In this document: positions 23,749 through 33,600 of the stretch, piece after piece
Position numbering within the stretch: the first letter of the stretch is position 1
How the letters are laid out: each line of letters begins with the position of its first letter
From: Streptomyces kaniharaensis
GTDB taxonomy: Bacteria; Actinomycetota; Actinomycetes; Streptomycetales; Streptomycetaceae
NCBI RefSeq assembly: GCF_009569385.1
Contig: NZ_WBOF01000001.1
Span: 4,999,501-5,063,500 of the forward strand
DNA: 64,000 nucleotides
Direction: 5' to 3'
Program-made: the position numbers and the translations under genes
Notes under the pieces: model-generated
Databases searched by the model: none
The model's input: the letters and a program-made list of their open reading frames with translations, nothing else
What the model was told of the DNA's origin: nothing

Positions 23749-25788
23749 ATGAGCGCCACGCCCGGCAGCCCCTACCCCCACCTGCTCAGCCCGCTCGACC
23801 TCGGCTTCACCACCCTGCCCAACCGCGTGATCATGGGCTCGATGCACGTCGGCCTGGAGGAGGCCCCCGGCGGCTTCGAGCGGATGGCCGCCTTCTACGC
23901 CGAGCGCGCCCGCGGCGGCGTGGGCCTGATCGTCACCGGCGGCATCGCCCCCAACGAGGCCGGACGACCCTGGGAGGGCGGCGCGATGCTCACCACCGAG
24001 GCCGAGGCCGACAAGCACCGCGTCATCACCGACGCCGTGCACGCCGCCGGCGGGAAGATCGCCCTGCAGATCCTGCACTTCGGCCGCTACGCCTACCACC
24101 GCGACCTCGTCGCCCCCAGCGCGATCCAGGCGCCGATCAGCCCGTTCGTCCCGAACGCTCTCACCAGTGAGCAGGTCGAGCGGACCATCGAGGACTTCGC
24201 CCGCTGCGCCGCCCTCGCCCGGCGCGCCGGCTACGACGGTGTCGAGATCATGGGCTCCGAGGGCTACCTGATCAACGAGTTCATCGCCGCCGCCACCAAC
24301 CACCGCGAGGACGAGTGGGGCGGGCCGTACGAGCAGCGGATGCGCTTCCCCGTCGAGATCGTCCGGCGGGTGCGCGAACGGGTCGGCGAGGACTTCGTCA
24401 TCGTCTACCGCCTCTCCATGCTCGACCTCGTGCCCGGCGGCTCCACGCTCGACGAGGTCGTGCAGCTCGCCCAGGCCGTCGAGGCCGCCGGCGCGACCAT
24501 CATCAACACCGGCATCGGCTGGCACGAGGCCCGCATCCCCACCATCGCCACCTCGGTGCCGCGCGGCGGCTTCGCGTGGGTCACCAAGAAGGTGATGGGC
24601 ACGGTCGGGATCCCGCTCGTCACCACCAACCGCATCAACACCCCCGAAATCGGCGAGCAGTTGCTCGCCGACGGCTACGCCGACCTGGTCTCGATGGCCC
24701 GTCCGCTGCTCGCCGACGCCGACTTCGTCGCCAAGGCGAAGGACGGCCGCGCCGAGTCCATCAACACCTGCATCGGCTGCAACCAGGCGTGCCTCGACCA
24801 CACCTTCAGCCTCCAGATCACCTCCTGCCTGGTCAACCCGCGCGCCTGCCACGAGACCGAACTCGTGCTCTCTCCCACGAAGTCGCGCAAGCGGATCGGC
24901 GTCGTCGGGGCCGGGCCGGCCGGGCTCGCGTTCGCCGTCTCCGCCGCCGAACGCGGCCACGACGTCACCCTGTTCGACGCCGCCGCGGCGATCGGCGGGC
25001 AGCTGAACATCGCCCGGCGCATCCCGGGCAAGGAGGAGTTCGACGAGACGCTGCGCTACTACCGCACCCGGCTGGGCGAGTTGGCCGTCACCCAGCGCCT
25101 CGGCGCCGCGGTGACCGCCGAGCAGCTGACCGCCGAGGGCTTCGACGAGATCGTCCTCGCCACCGGCGTCACGCCGCGAATTCCCTCCGACATCGCGGGC
25201 ATCGACCACCCCAGCGTGCTCAGCTACCTCGACGTGCTGCGCGACGGTGCGTCCGTCGGCGAGCGCGTCGCCATCCTCGGTGCGGGCGGCATCGGCTTCG
25301 ACGTCGCCGAGTACCTCACCGACCAGGGCGACGCGGCCAGCCTCAACCCGCCCGCCTTCCAGGCCAAGTGGGGCATCGACCCCGAGTACCGCGAGCGCGG
25401 CGGGCTGCGCCGCCCCGAGCCGCCCAAGCCCCCGCGCCAGGTCCACCTGCTCCAGCGCAAGACCACCAAGGTCGGCGCCGGGCTCGGCAAGACCACCGGC
25501 TGGATCCACCGCACCGAGCTCAAGCACCGCGGCGTCACCATGGTCGCCGGCGCGACGTACGACCTCATCGACGACGCCGGCCTGCACATCACCGTGGACG
25601 GCGAACGGCAGCTGCTGCCCGTCGACACCGTCGTGCTGTGCACCGGCCAGGAGCCGCGCCGCGACCTCGACGCCGACCTGCGCGCCCTCGGCGTCACCCC
25701 GCACCTGATCGGCGGCGCGGACGTGGCGGCGGAACTCGACGCCAAGCGGGCCATCAAGCAGGGGACGGAACTGGCCGCGGCGATCTGA
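23749..25788 (+). CDS. fadH: 2,4-dienoyl-CoA reductase (FadH-type Old Yellow Enzyme fusion)
   Basis: 679 residues. N-terminal FMN TIM barrel (about 1-350): LDLGFTTLPNRVIMGSMHVGLEE matches FadH closely; the catalytic Tyr is likely in MGSEGYLINEF and His in GIGWHEARIPT. A [4Fe-4S] site follows (CIGCNQACLDH with a later SCLVNPRAC). The C-terminal half has an FAD Rossmann motif (GVVGAGPAGLAFAVSAAERGH) and an NADPH site (VAILGAGGIGFDVAEYL). It reduces 2,4-dienoyl-CoA in degradation of unsaturated fatty acids, though actinomycete relatives also act on other enones. ATG 23749 follows AGGAGA. The PadR gene lies 49 bases downstream on the same strand. Confidence 0.93.
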   Translation: MSATPGSPYPHLLSPLDLGFTTLPNRVIMGSMHVGLEEAPGGFERMAAFYAERARGGVGLIVTGGIAPNEAGRPWEGGAMLTTEAEADKHRVITDAVHAAGGKIALQILHFGRYAYHRDLVAPSAIQAPISPFVPNALTSEQVERTIEDFARCAALARRAGYDGVEIMGSEGYLINEFIAAATNHREDEWGGPYEQRMRFPVEIVRRVRERVGEDFVIVYRLSMLDLVPGGSTLDEVVQLAQAVEAAGATIINTGIGWHEARIPTIATSVPRGGFAWVTKKVMGTVGIPLVTTNRINTPEIGEQLLADGYADLVSMARPLLADADFVAKAKDGRAESINTCIGCNQACLDHTFSLQITSCLVNPRACHETELVLSPTKSRKRIGVVGAGPAGLAFAVSAAERGHDVTLFDAAAAIGGQLNIARRIPGKEEFDETLRYYRTRLGELAVTQRLGAAVTAEQLTAEGFDEIVLATGVTPRIPSDIAGIDHPSVLSYLDVLRDGASVGERVAILGAGGIGFDVAEYLTDQGDAASLNPPAFQAKWGIDPEYRERGGLRRPEPPKPPRQVHLLQRKTTKVGAGLGKTTGWIHRTELKHRGVTMVAGATYDLIDDAGLHITVDGERQLLPVDTVVLCTGQEPRRDLDADLRALGVTPHLIGGADVAAELDAKRAIKQGTELAAAI

Positions 25789-25837
25789 GCACCGCGAACG
25801 ATCCGAGCACGGCGCCGACAGCTCTAGGATCGACGGC

Positions 25838-26371
25838 ATGTCGCTGCCCCACGCCATCCTCACCGCCCTGCTGGAGAAGCCCTCCTCCGGGCTGGAGCTG
25901 ACCCGGCGGTTCGACAAGTCGATCGGCTTCTTCTGGTCCGCCACCCACCAGCAGATCTACCGCGAGCTGGGCCGGCTGGAGGCCTCCGGACTCATCCGGG
26001 CCCTCCCGCAGGCCGGCCCGGCCCGCGGCCAGAAGAAGGAGTACGAGGTGCTGCCCGCCGGCCGCGCCGAACTGGAGCGCTGGACGGCCGACGGCTCCGA
26101 CCCACGGGCCGTCCGCGAACCGCTGCTGCTGAGGCTGCGCGCCGCCGCGGTCGTCGGCACGGCCGGCCTGGACGCCGAACTCGAACGTCATCTCGCGCTC
26201 CACCGTGCGCAGTTGGACGACTATCTGGAGATCGAACGGCGCGACTTCCCGCCCGGGCGGGCGGCCGACGAGAACCGGCTCCAGCACGCCGTGCTGCGGG
26301 CCGGGATCGGCCTGGAGGCCTTCTGGGTGGAGTGGCTCACCGAGACCCTGGACACCCTGCCACGGGCCTGA
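25838..26371 (+). CDS. PadR-family transcriptional regulator
   Basis: 177 residues. The PadR winged helix covers residues 1-80 (LPHAILTALLEKPSSGLEL, SATHQQIYRELGRLEASGLI, KKEYEVLPAGRAELERW), and the C-terminal Vir_Act-type helices mediate dimerisation (LDAELERHLALHRAQLDDYLEIE). It lies directly downstream of fadH and probably autoregulates the pair by binding the palindrome at 23669-23686. Its ligand is unknown; for PadR proteins these are often phenolics or drugs. Confidence 0.93.
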   Translation: MSLPHAILTALLEKPSSGLELTRRFDKSIGFFWSATHQQIYRELGRLEASGLIRALPQAGPARGQKKEYEVLPAGRAELERWTADGSDPRAVREPLLLRLRAAAVVGTAGLDAELERHLALHRAQLDDYLEIERRDFPPGRAADENRLQHAVLRAGIGLEAFWVEWLTETLDTLPRA

Positions 26372-26461
26372 CCTGTGCCTTCCCCCTTCCGCGCGCCCCG
26401 GGCAGGCCCCGATGGGACACTGGTCACCTGTCCCTGCCCGAACTCTCGACCGGGGGCCAGC

Positions 26462-27196
26462 ATGCTCCACCCGAGGCCTCTCCACGCCCTCACCGCCGCG
26501 GCCGTCGCCGCAGCGGTCGCCTTAGGCACGGCCGGCCTCGCCGCCGCTGCCGCACCGGCCCAGGACCTGCCCTCCGCCGACCAGCTCAAGGCGGCCCTGC
26601 TCACCGCCGACGACCTCGGCCCCGGCTACACCGCGATCCCCGTCACCAGCAGCCCCACCCCCGGCGAGAACCCATCCCCGGCCAGCGGCTGCGACGCCCT
26701 GAGCGCGCTCATCAACGAGCAGGCCGACGCCTTCCCGACACCCGCCACCCCGCACGCGGAGGTCGAACTCGACGGCCCGGACGGCAACCCGATGGTGACC
26801 GAATCCCTCACCGCCGAGGACCCGGGCAAGCTCACGAGCGACGTCAACACCGTCACCGACGCGTTCAGGACCTGTCACCAGATCACCTTCGACGCGGGCA
26901 CCAGCGACTCCGTGACCTTCTCCGTCACCCCCGTCACCCTCGGCGACCGCCAGGACGCCCCCGCCGTCCGCCTCGACGGCACCCTCGACGGCGTCCAGCT
27001 CAACGCCTACATCGGCATCGAACGCTTCGGCACCGTCGGCATGGTCTTCGGCTTCTTCCAGCGCGAGGGCTCCTCCTCCCAACTCGCCTCCATGCAGTAC
27101 CGCACCGCCGTCGCCAAGACCGAACACACCCTCGGCACCACCGCCGGCAGCACCACACCGCCGACCGCCACCCTCACCCCGGGCCTGGCCGTCTGA
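26462..27196 (+). CDS. Secreted protein with PknH-sensor-like features
   Basis: 244 residues with a signal peptide (MLHPRPLHALTAAAVAAAVALG...AAAAPA). The mature part begins PSADQLKAALLTADDLGPGY, a block found in extracellular sensor domains such as that of PknH and in related lipoproteins, and has two spaced cysteines (SGCDAL, FRTCHQ) that could form a disulfide. ATG 26462 is chosen because the signal peptide starts here; upstream codons look non-coding. The gene seems monocistronic, 90 bases after padR. Function unknown; the sensor-like comparison is weak. Confidence 0.75.
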   Translation: MLHPRPLHALTAAAVAAAVALGTAGLAAAAAPAQDLPSADQLKAALLTADDLGPGYTAIPVTSSPTPGENPSPASGCDALSALINEQADAFPTPATPHAEVELDGPDGNPMVTESLTAEDPGKLTSDVNTVTDAFRTCHQITFDAGTSDSVTFSVTPVTLGDRQDAPAVRLDGTLDGVQLNAYIGIERFGTVGMVFGFFQREGSSSQLASMQYRTAVAKTEHTLGTTAGSTTPPTATLTPGLAV

Positions 27197-27282
27197 CGGT
27201 CGCCCGCCGACAGCCGGCAAGTCGGCCGCGGTCCATGGCGATTGACGCGGGACGTCCATGGCGACTGACGTCGGACGGAGGA

Positions 27283-30200
27283 TCAGGCCGGCTCGTAGGT
27301 GGTGTCGCGGACCAGGGTGCGGGCCTGGTCGGGGGTGAGGGGGTGGGCGAAGAGGTAGCCCTGGCCGAGGGGGCAGCCCATGGCGGCGAGGAGGTCGCGC
27401 TGCTCGGGCTGCTCGATGCCCTCGGCGATGACCTGGACGCCGAGGGTGTCGGCGATCCGGACGATGCCCTCGACGAGAGCGTACTGCTGCTGGGAGACGC
27501 CCAGGCCGTCGATGAACGACTTGTCGATCTTCAGGATCGAGATCGGGAACTCGCGCAGGTAGGAGAGCGAGGAGTAGCCGGTGCCGAAGTCGTCGATGGC
27601 GATGCCGACGCCGAGGTCGTCCAGGGTGCGCATGTCGGTGTGGACGCGGTCGTCACGGCGCATCAGCACCGACTCGGTGAGCTCCAGCACGAGAGCGCGC
27701 GGGTCGATCCCCGAGACGTCGACGGCGTGGCGCACGACGTCGACGAAGCCGGCGTCGCGGAACTGCCGGGCGGAGACGTTGACGTTGACGCGCAGCGGCG
27801 GCCGGCCGGTGGCGGCGCGGACGGCGGAGCTCTCGGCGTGCCAGACGGCGGCCTCCTGTGCGGCGCGCTCCAGCACCCAGGCGCCGAGCGGGACGATCTG
27901 GCCGCTCTCCTCCGCGAGGGAGATGAACTCGTCGGGCAGGACCATGCCGCGCCGGTCGTGCGGCCAGCGGACCAGCGCCTCGAAGGCCACCAGATCGCCC
28001 GTCCGCAGGTCGACGACCGGCTGGTAGTACAGCTTGAACGCGGACTCGGCGATCGCGGTGTCCAGGTGCTCGTTCAGCTCGTGCCGCTCCACCAGCCCGG
28101 TCTGCAGCACCGGCTGGTAGTGGCGCCACTGGCGCCGGCCGGCCGCCTTCGCCGAGTACAGCGCCAGATCGGCGTGGGTGAGCAGTTCGGCCGCGTCCAC
28201 GCTGTCCTCGGTCGTCGCCACGCCGATGCTCGCCGTCACCCGGACCGAGCCCGCGCCCAGCCGGAACGGTTCGGTGAACACCGCCATCACGCCGGCCGCG
28301 ATCGCGTCGACGTCGTCCGGGCGCAGCGCGTCCTCCACCAGCACCGCGAACTCGTCGCCGCCGAGCCGGGCCGCAGTGTCCGAGGTGCGCAGGGCGGTGG
28401 AGATGCGCAGCGAGACGGCCACCAGCAGCTCGTCACCGACCGTGTGGCCCTGGGTGTCGTTGACCACCTTGAAGTCGTCCAGGTCGATGAAGAGCACCCC
28501 GATCACCGCGCCGCTGCGCTCGCCGCGGGACAGCGCGTGGCCCACCCGGTCCTGGAACAGGACGCGGTTGGCGAGGCCGGTGAGCGAGTCGTGGAAGGCC
28601 CGGTGGGTGAGCTCGCGCTCCATCCGGCGCTGCTCGGTGACGTCGCGCAGGGTGAGCACCAGGCCGGCCACCGTCGGGTCGCCGCGCAGGTCGTTGTGGC
28701 GGACCTCGACCTCGATCGGGGCGCGGTCGTGGCGCAGCAGCCGCCAGTGCTCCCGGGACTGCGGGACCGCCACGGGCGGGTCCGCCGGGCCGCGCATCCG
28801 GGCCAGCGCCTTGCCGACGGCGTGGCTCTCCTCGGGCGGGACCAGCTCGGTCAGCAGGGTGCCGTCCAGGCTCGGGTAGCCGAGGACCCGTTCGGCGGAG
28901 GAGGAGGCGTAACGGATGGTGTCGTCGGCCTCGAGGATCAGGATGACGTCGCTCGCGCTCTGCACCAGGGTGCGGAAGTACAGCTCGCTGTTGCGGCGGT
29001 TGATTTCCTGACTCAGCGTGACGCGTTCGACGGCCAGTGCCGCCTGCGCGGCCAGGATCTCCAGCGAGCCCCACAGGCTGGTCAGTTCCTGCTCGGTGCC
29101 GGTGACGACGAGCGCGCCGATCAGCGGGTCGCCGGAGGGGCGCTCGGCGAGGGTGAGCGGGCAGAGCAGCGCGGAGGGCATGCCGTCGAGCCGGGTGGAC
29201 AGCGCGGTGCCGACGTCCTCGACGGGCAGGAGCCGGGTCTCGCGGTGGGCGGCGAGCGCCAGCACCTCGTCCGAGTCCGGCTCGGCAGGAGCCCCGACGT
29301 GACTTCGCGTCGCGCCGCGCTCGGCGTGTCGGATGTGCGGCACGCCACCCTCCGTGACGGCGAGCAGGGCGACGTGCCCGGGCTGGGTGGGCATCAGGGC
29401 GGAGGCGGCGGCCTGCACGGCGTCGGCGACCTGCTCGACGGTGACGGCCGCGGTGAGCGAGGCGCCGGCCTCGCGCAGGGCGCGCTCGCGGGCGATGGCC
29501 TGGCGGCGGGCCACCACGACGACCGCCAGCCGGGCCAGGACCAGCAGGTACAGCAGCGCCGAGAAGGCGCCGATCACACCCGCGTTGGTGGTGTTGCCGT
29601 TCAGCGACTCGATGATCAGGATCGCCGGGGCGATCAGCGAGGCGAGGGTGAGCAGCGCCAGCCGGCCGCGGCCGAGGTCGGGCTGCTGGGTGGGCACCGG
29701 CCGGGTCAGCTCCACCATGGACGGGTGCAGCGCGGCGGCGCCCCAGGCGGTGTAGAAGGCGGCCCAGCCGAGCTCGACGGGCGTGCCGATGTGCCAGGTG
29801 CCGTGCAGCTGGATCAGCCCGTACAGCACGTCGGAGGTCAGGATGCCGAGGGTGCCGACGGTGAGCAGTTGCAGCGAGCGGCTGTTGCCGCCGCGCGGCG
29901 TCAGCAGGCGCAGCAGCAGGGCGAGGACGACGACGTCGCCGAGCGGGTAGGCGATCGAGACGGCCTTCTGGATCCAGGTGAGGGACTGGTCCCGCTCGTA
30001 CGGGAGGATCAGGTAGATCCAGGAGAGCAGAGCGAGGCCCATGGTGAGGATCATCGCGTCCAGCAGGCCAGCGCGGTCCTGCCGGGCGGTCCGCCAGCGG
30101 ATGAAGCCGAGCACGCCGGCCGCGTACAGGACGAACTCGGCCAGGTAGAAGCCGTCCGCGACGGACGGGAACGGATTGTCCAGGTGCAGGATCTGGAGCT

Positions 30201-30438
30201 GGACGGCCTGCACCACCTCACCCGCGGTGAAGCTGAGGTTGGCGAGTGCCAGCAGGTACCAGAACAGCGCGTGGGACGGGCGGTTGAGGCGGACGCCGAT
30301 CACGATGGCGGCCACGCCGCCCACCCCGATGCCGGTCCACCAGACGATCCGCTGGGCCGGGTTGGTGTAGTAGATGCCGGTGAACAGCACCATCCACAGC
30401 AGGTAACAGGCCATCAGGCGTTGTCGCCGGCGAGTCAA
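27283..30438 (-). CDS. Membrane GAF-PAS-GGDEF-EAL cyclic-di-GMP enzyme
   Basis: 1051 residues. The N-terminal 310 residues hold about ten hydrophobic helices; a GAF-like region follows (about 320-470), then PAS (about 490-610, LILEADDTIRYASSSAERVLGY), GGDEF (RLGGDEFAVL, about residue 696) and EAL (AFEALVRWPHD, about residue 821; DDFGTGYSSLSYL). Both catalytic signatures are intact, so it can in principle make and hydrolyse c-di-GMP, the brake on Streptomyces development. Layout is like the RmdA/RmdB class. The TTG at 30438 is preceded by GGAGGAGG. It is divergent from the NRPS operon. Confidence 0.93.
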   Translation of the reverse strand: MTRRRQRLMACYLLWMVLFTGIYYTNPAQRIVWWTGIGVGGVAAIVIGVRLNRPSHALFWYLLALANLSFTAGEVVQAVQLQILHLDNPFPSVADGFYLAEFVLYAAGVLGFIRWRTARQDRAGLLDAMILTMGLALLSWIYLILPYERDQSLTWIQKAVSIAYPLGDVVVLALLLRLLTPRGGNSRSLQLLTVGTLGILTSDVLYGLIQLHGTWHIGTPVELGWAAFYTAWGAAALHPSMVELTRPVPTQQPDLGRGRLALLTLASLIAPAILIIESLNGNTTNAGVIGAFSALLYLLVLARLAVVVVARRQAIARERALREAGASLTAAVTVEQVADAVQAAASALMPTQPGHVALLAVTEGGVPHIRHAERGATRSHVGAPAEPDSDEVLALAAHRETRLLPVEDVGTALSTRLDGMPSALLCPLTLAERPSGDPLIGALVVTGTEQELTSLWGSLEILAAQAALAVERVTLSQEINRRNSELYFRTLVQSASDVILILEADDTIRYASSSAERVLGYPSLDGTLLTELVPPEESHAVGKALARMRGPADPPVAVPQSREHWRLLRHDRAPIEVEVRHNDLRGDPTVAGLVLTLRDVTEQRRMERELTHRAFHDSLTGLANRVLFQDRVGHALSRGERSGAVIGVLFIDLDDFKVVNDTQGHTVGDELLVAVSLRISTALRTSDTAARLGGDEFAVLVEDALRPDDVDAIAAGVMAVFTEPFRLGAGSVRVTASIGVATTEDSVDAAELLTHADLALYSAKAAGRRQWRHYQPVLQTGLVERHELNEHLDTAIAESAFKLYYQPVVDLRTGDLVAFEALVRWPHDRRGMVLPDEFISLAEESGQIVPLGAWVLERAAQEAAVWHAESSAVRAATGRPPLRVNVNVSARQFRDAGFVDVVRHAVDVSGIDPRALVLELTESVLMRRDDRVHTDMRTLDDLGVGIAIDDFGTGYSSLSYLREFPISILKIDKSFIDGLGVSQQQYALVEGIVRIADTLGVQVIAEGIEQPEQRDLLAAMGCPLGQGYLFAHPLTPDQARTLVRDTTYEPA

Positions 30439-30535
30439 CGGGGCAACCTCCTCCGCTCCTCCGCGACATCACCCCGCCGGTTTGCGAGGGCGCCTGATGA
30501 GGGTACGGCACCTGGATTCCGGCTGGTTTGCGGCT

Positions 30536-30579
30536 CGACATTCCTAATGTGCCGTGAGTGCGTATAGTCAGGAATGTCG
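30536..30579. promoter_or_regulatory. Inverted repeat between GGDEF-EAL gene and NRPS operon
   Basis: Perfect 10-bp arms CGACATTCCT (30536-30545) and AGGAATGTCG (30570-30579) with a 24-base centre. TATAGT (30564-30569), a good -10 for the NRPS operon, abuts the right arm. The region is AT-richer than the flanks. It is a likely operator for the operon, possibly also for the divergent cyclic-di-GMP gene. No regulator gene is adjacent. Confidence 0.55.
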
Positions 30580-30620
30580 TACCTCTCAGCATTCTGCCGC
30601 CACACCACGAGGTCAAGCCG

Positions 30621-33600
30621 GTGGATGACGCAGCCAACAGCGCACAGGGCGTACGGACGGATGTGAACTCCGAGCGTCACGCCGTAGTCCGCGATGACAA
30701 CGGTCAGTACGCCATCTGGCCGGGCGACTTAACGGTCCCGGGCGGATGGCACAAGGTCTTCGGGCCCGCCACCCGGGCGGACTGCCGGGCCCACGTCGAG
30801 CGCGAATGGCGGCCCGCTGGGCTGGGGTTCGCGCCCGGGCCCGCCACCGTCCGTGATCCGGGCCGTGCCGTCGCCGGCTTCGCCGACACCGTGCACGGAC
30901 TGTTCCGGGCGCGCGCCGCGCACGACCCCGACGCGGTCGCGGTGATCGCCGACGACGCCACGCTCAGCTACCACGAACTGGACCGCCGCAGCGACCGCCT
31001 GGCCGGCGCGCTGCGGGCCCGGGGCGTCGGGGCCGAGCAGGTCGTGCCGGTCTGCCTGGAGCGCGGCGCGGACCTGCCGGTCGCCTGGCTGGGCGTGCTC
31101 AAGACGGGCGCGGCGTTCCTGCCACTGGACCCGGCGTACCCGCCGCGGCGGCTGGCACAGGCCGTCGAGGAGTGCGGGGCGCGGATCGTCATCGCCTCCG
31201 GCGGCCCGGACGGCGTCTCCGCCGGCTTCCCGGGCGCGGAGGTGCTGGCCGTGGACGCCCCGGCCCCCGACGGGCCGCTGCCCGACGGCCGACTGCCCGA
31301 CGGCGCCGCGCCCGACGACCTCGCCTACCTGATCTACACCTCCGGCAGTACCGGCAGGGCCAAGGGCGTCGCGGTCACGCACCGGTCCATGGTCTTCACC
31401 CTCGACCGGGTCATCCGCGCCTACGGGCTAACTTCCCGTGACCGCGTCCTGCAACTCGCCGCGCTCGGCTTCGACACCTCGCTGGAGCAGGTCTTCGCCA
31501 CCCTGCTCACCGGCGCCACCCTCGTCCTCGGCGGCAGCCACACCTGGGCACCCACCGAGCTCGTCCACCGGATGCGCGATCTCGGCCTCACCGTCGCCGA
31601 CCTCACCCCCGCCTACTGGCACCACGTGCTCGGGCTGCTGCCCGCCGGCGGGCCGGGGCCCGAGGGCCTGCGGCTGATCATCGTCGGCGGGGACACCGTG
31701 CACGACCACGACTGCCGCATCTGCCTCGACCGGCTGCCCGGCGTCCGGCTGGTCAACGCGTACGGCGTCACCGAGGCCGCCATCACCTCCACCCTGTGCG
31801 AGGTGACCCCGGCGCTCCTGGAGAGCGGCGACACGGGCGCGGCGGCGGCGCCCGTACCGATCGGCCGGCCGCTGCCCGGCGTACAGGTGCACGTCCTCGA
31901 CAACCGGCTCAGCCCCGTCAGGCCCGGCGAGAAGGGCGAGATCTACCTCGGCGGGCCCGGCCTCGCCCGCGGCTACTGGCGCGCCCCCGTGGCCACCGCC
32001 GAATCCTTCCTGCCCGACCCCTACGCACCCGTGCCCGGCGAGCGGATGTACCGCACCGGCGACGCCGGGCGCTGGCGGGCCGACGGGCAGCTGGAGATCC
32101 TCGGCCGCTTCGACGACCAGGTGAAGGTCCGCGGCTACCGGGTCGACATGTCCGAGATCGAGGCCGTGCTCGACGGCCACCCCGACGTCCGGCTGGCCCG
32201 GGTCGCCGCCGACTTCAGCCCCCTCGACGGCGCCCGCATCCTGACGGCCTACTACACGCTCGTCGACCGGGAGAAGTCCGGCGCCCGGGCGCGGCGCGAC
32301 CGGATCCGCGCCTACCTCGCCGAACGGCTGCCCGAGTACATGGTCCCGGCCGACTTCGTGCTGCTGGAGGACATGCCGCTCACCCCGGCCGGCAAGATCG
32401 ACCGGCGGCTCCTGCCCCACACCGAGCCCCAGCTGCAGCGGCGCAGCGGCGGCGGGGGCGCGGTGGGCCGGGCGGAGCCCGCGGCGGGTCCGACTCCGGC
32501 GAGGACCGGCGGTGTGACCGCGGAAGTGGTCGGGCACCTGTGGTCCGAACTGCTCGGCGTCGAGGAGGTCAAGCCCACCGACGACTTCTTCGACCTCGGC
32601 GGCAACTCGCTGCTCGCCATGGAGATGCTCGCCCGAGCCCGCATCATGATGGGCATCGACGTGACCCGGATCCGCACCCTCACCCGTTCCCTGCTGCGCG
32701 ACGCCACCCTCGGTGCCTTCGCCGGAGCCGTCCAGGAAGCCCGCGCCGGCACAGCCTCGGGCGGCAGCCCCGCCGACCGGGCCGCCGTCGACTGGGCCGC
32801 CGAAACCGAAATCGGCCACCCCGTACGGCAGTCCTGGCGCCCCGCACCCAGCCGCGCCGAACCCGCCGAGATCCTGCTCACCGGTGCCACCGGATTCTGC
32901 GGCTCGCACCTGCTGAACACCCTGCTCGCCACCACCCGTGCCCGCATCCACTGCCTGGTCCGCGCCCCCGACGAGGAACACGCCCTCGAACGCGTCCGCG
33001 CCGCCCAACAGCGCTTCCTGCGCCACGACCTGTCCGACACCCGGGTCGTGCCGCTGGTCGGCGACCTCGCCGAACCGCTGCTCGGGCTGACACAGCGCCA
33101 GTTCGAATGGCTGGCCGGCAACCTGGACGCCATCCACCACCTCGGCGGGCAGGTCAACTTCCTCTACCCCTACCACCAGCTGCGCGGTGCCAACGTCGGC
33201 GGCACCCGCGAGGTCGTCCGACTCGCCGGACACAGCCGCGGCATCCCCGTGCACTACCTCTCCACGCTCGCCGTCCTCGTCGGCTTCGGCGCGGCCGGCA
33301 TCGACGAGGTCACCGAACGGACTCCGCTCGCCCACCCGGAGAAGCTGGGCGTCGGGTACGTGGAGAGCAAGTGGGTCGCCGAACAACTGCTGCACAACGC
33401 CGCCGCCGTCGGGCTGCCCGTCACCGTGCTGCGCACCAACGACGTCACCGGGGACCTCGTGACGGGCGTCATGAACACCGGGACGGAGATCTGCGCCCTG
33501 ATCAAGTACATGGCGGAGAGCGGCACGTGTCCCGACGCGCGGCTGCTGCTCGACTTCGTCCCCGCCGACCGGTTCGGCCAGGCCGTCGTCCACATCGCCG

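Noticed and set aside
26332..30567. A 1411-codon open frame on the plus strand opposite the GGDEF-EAL gene.
   Set aside because: It is the antisense shadow of a real gene with intact GGDEF and EAL motifs; its product is low-complexity Gly/Val/Arg/Gln without any domain.
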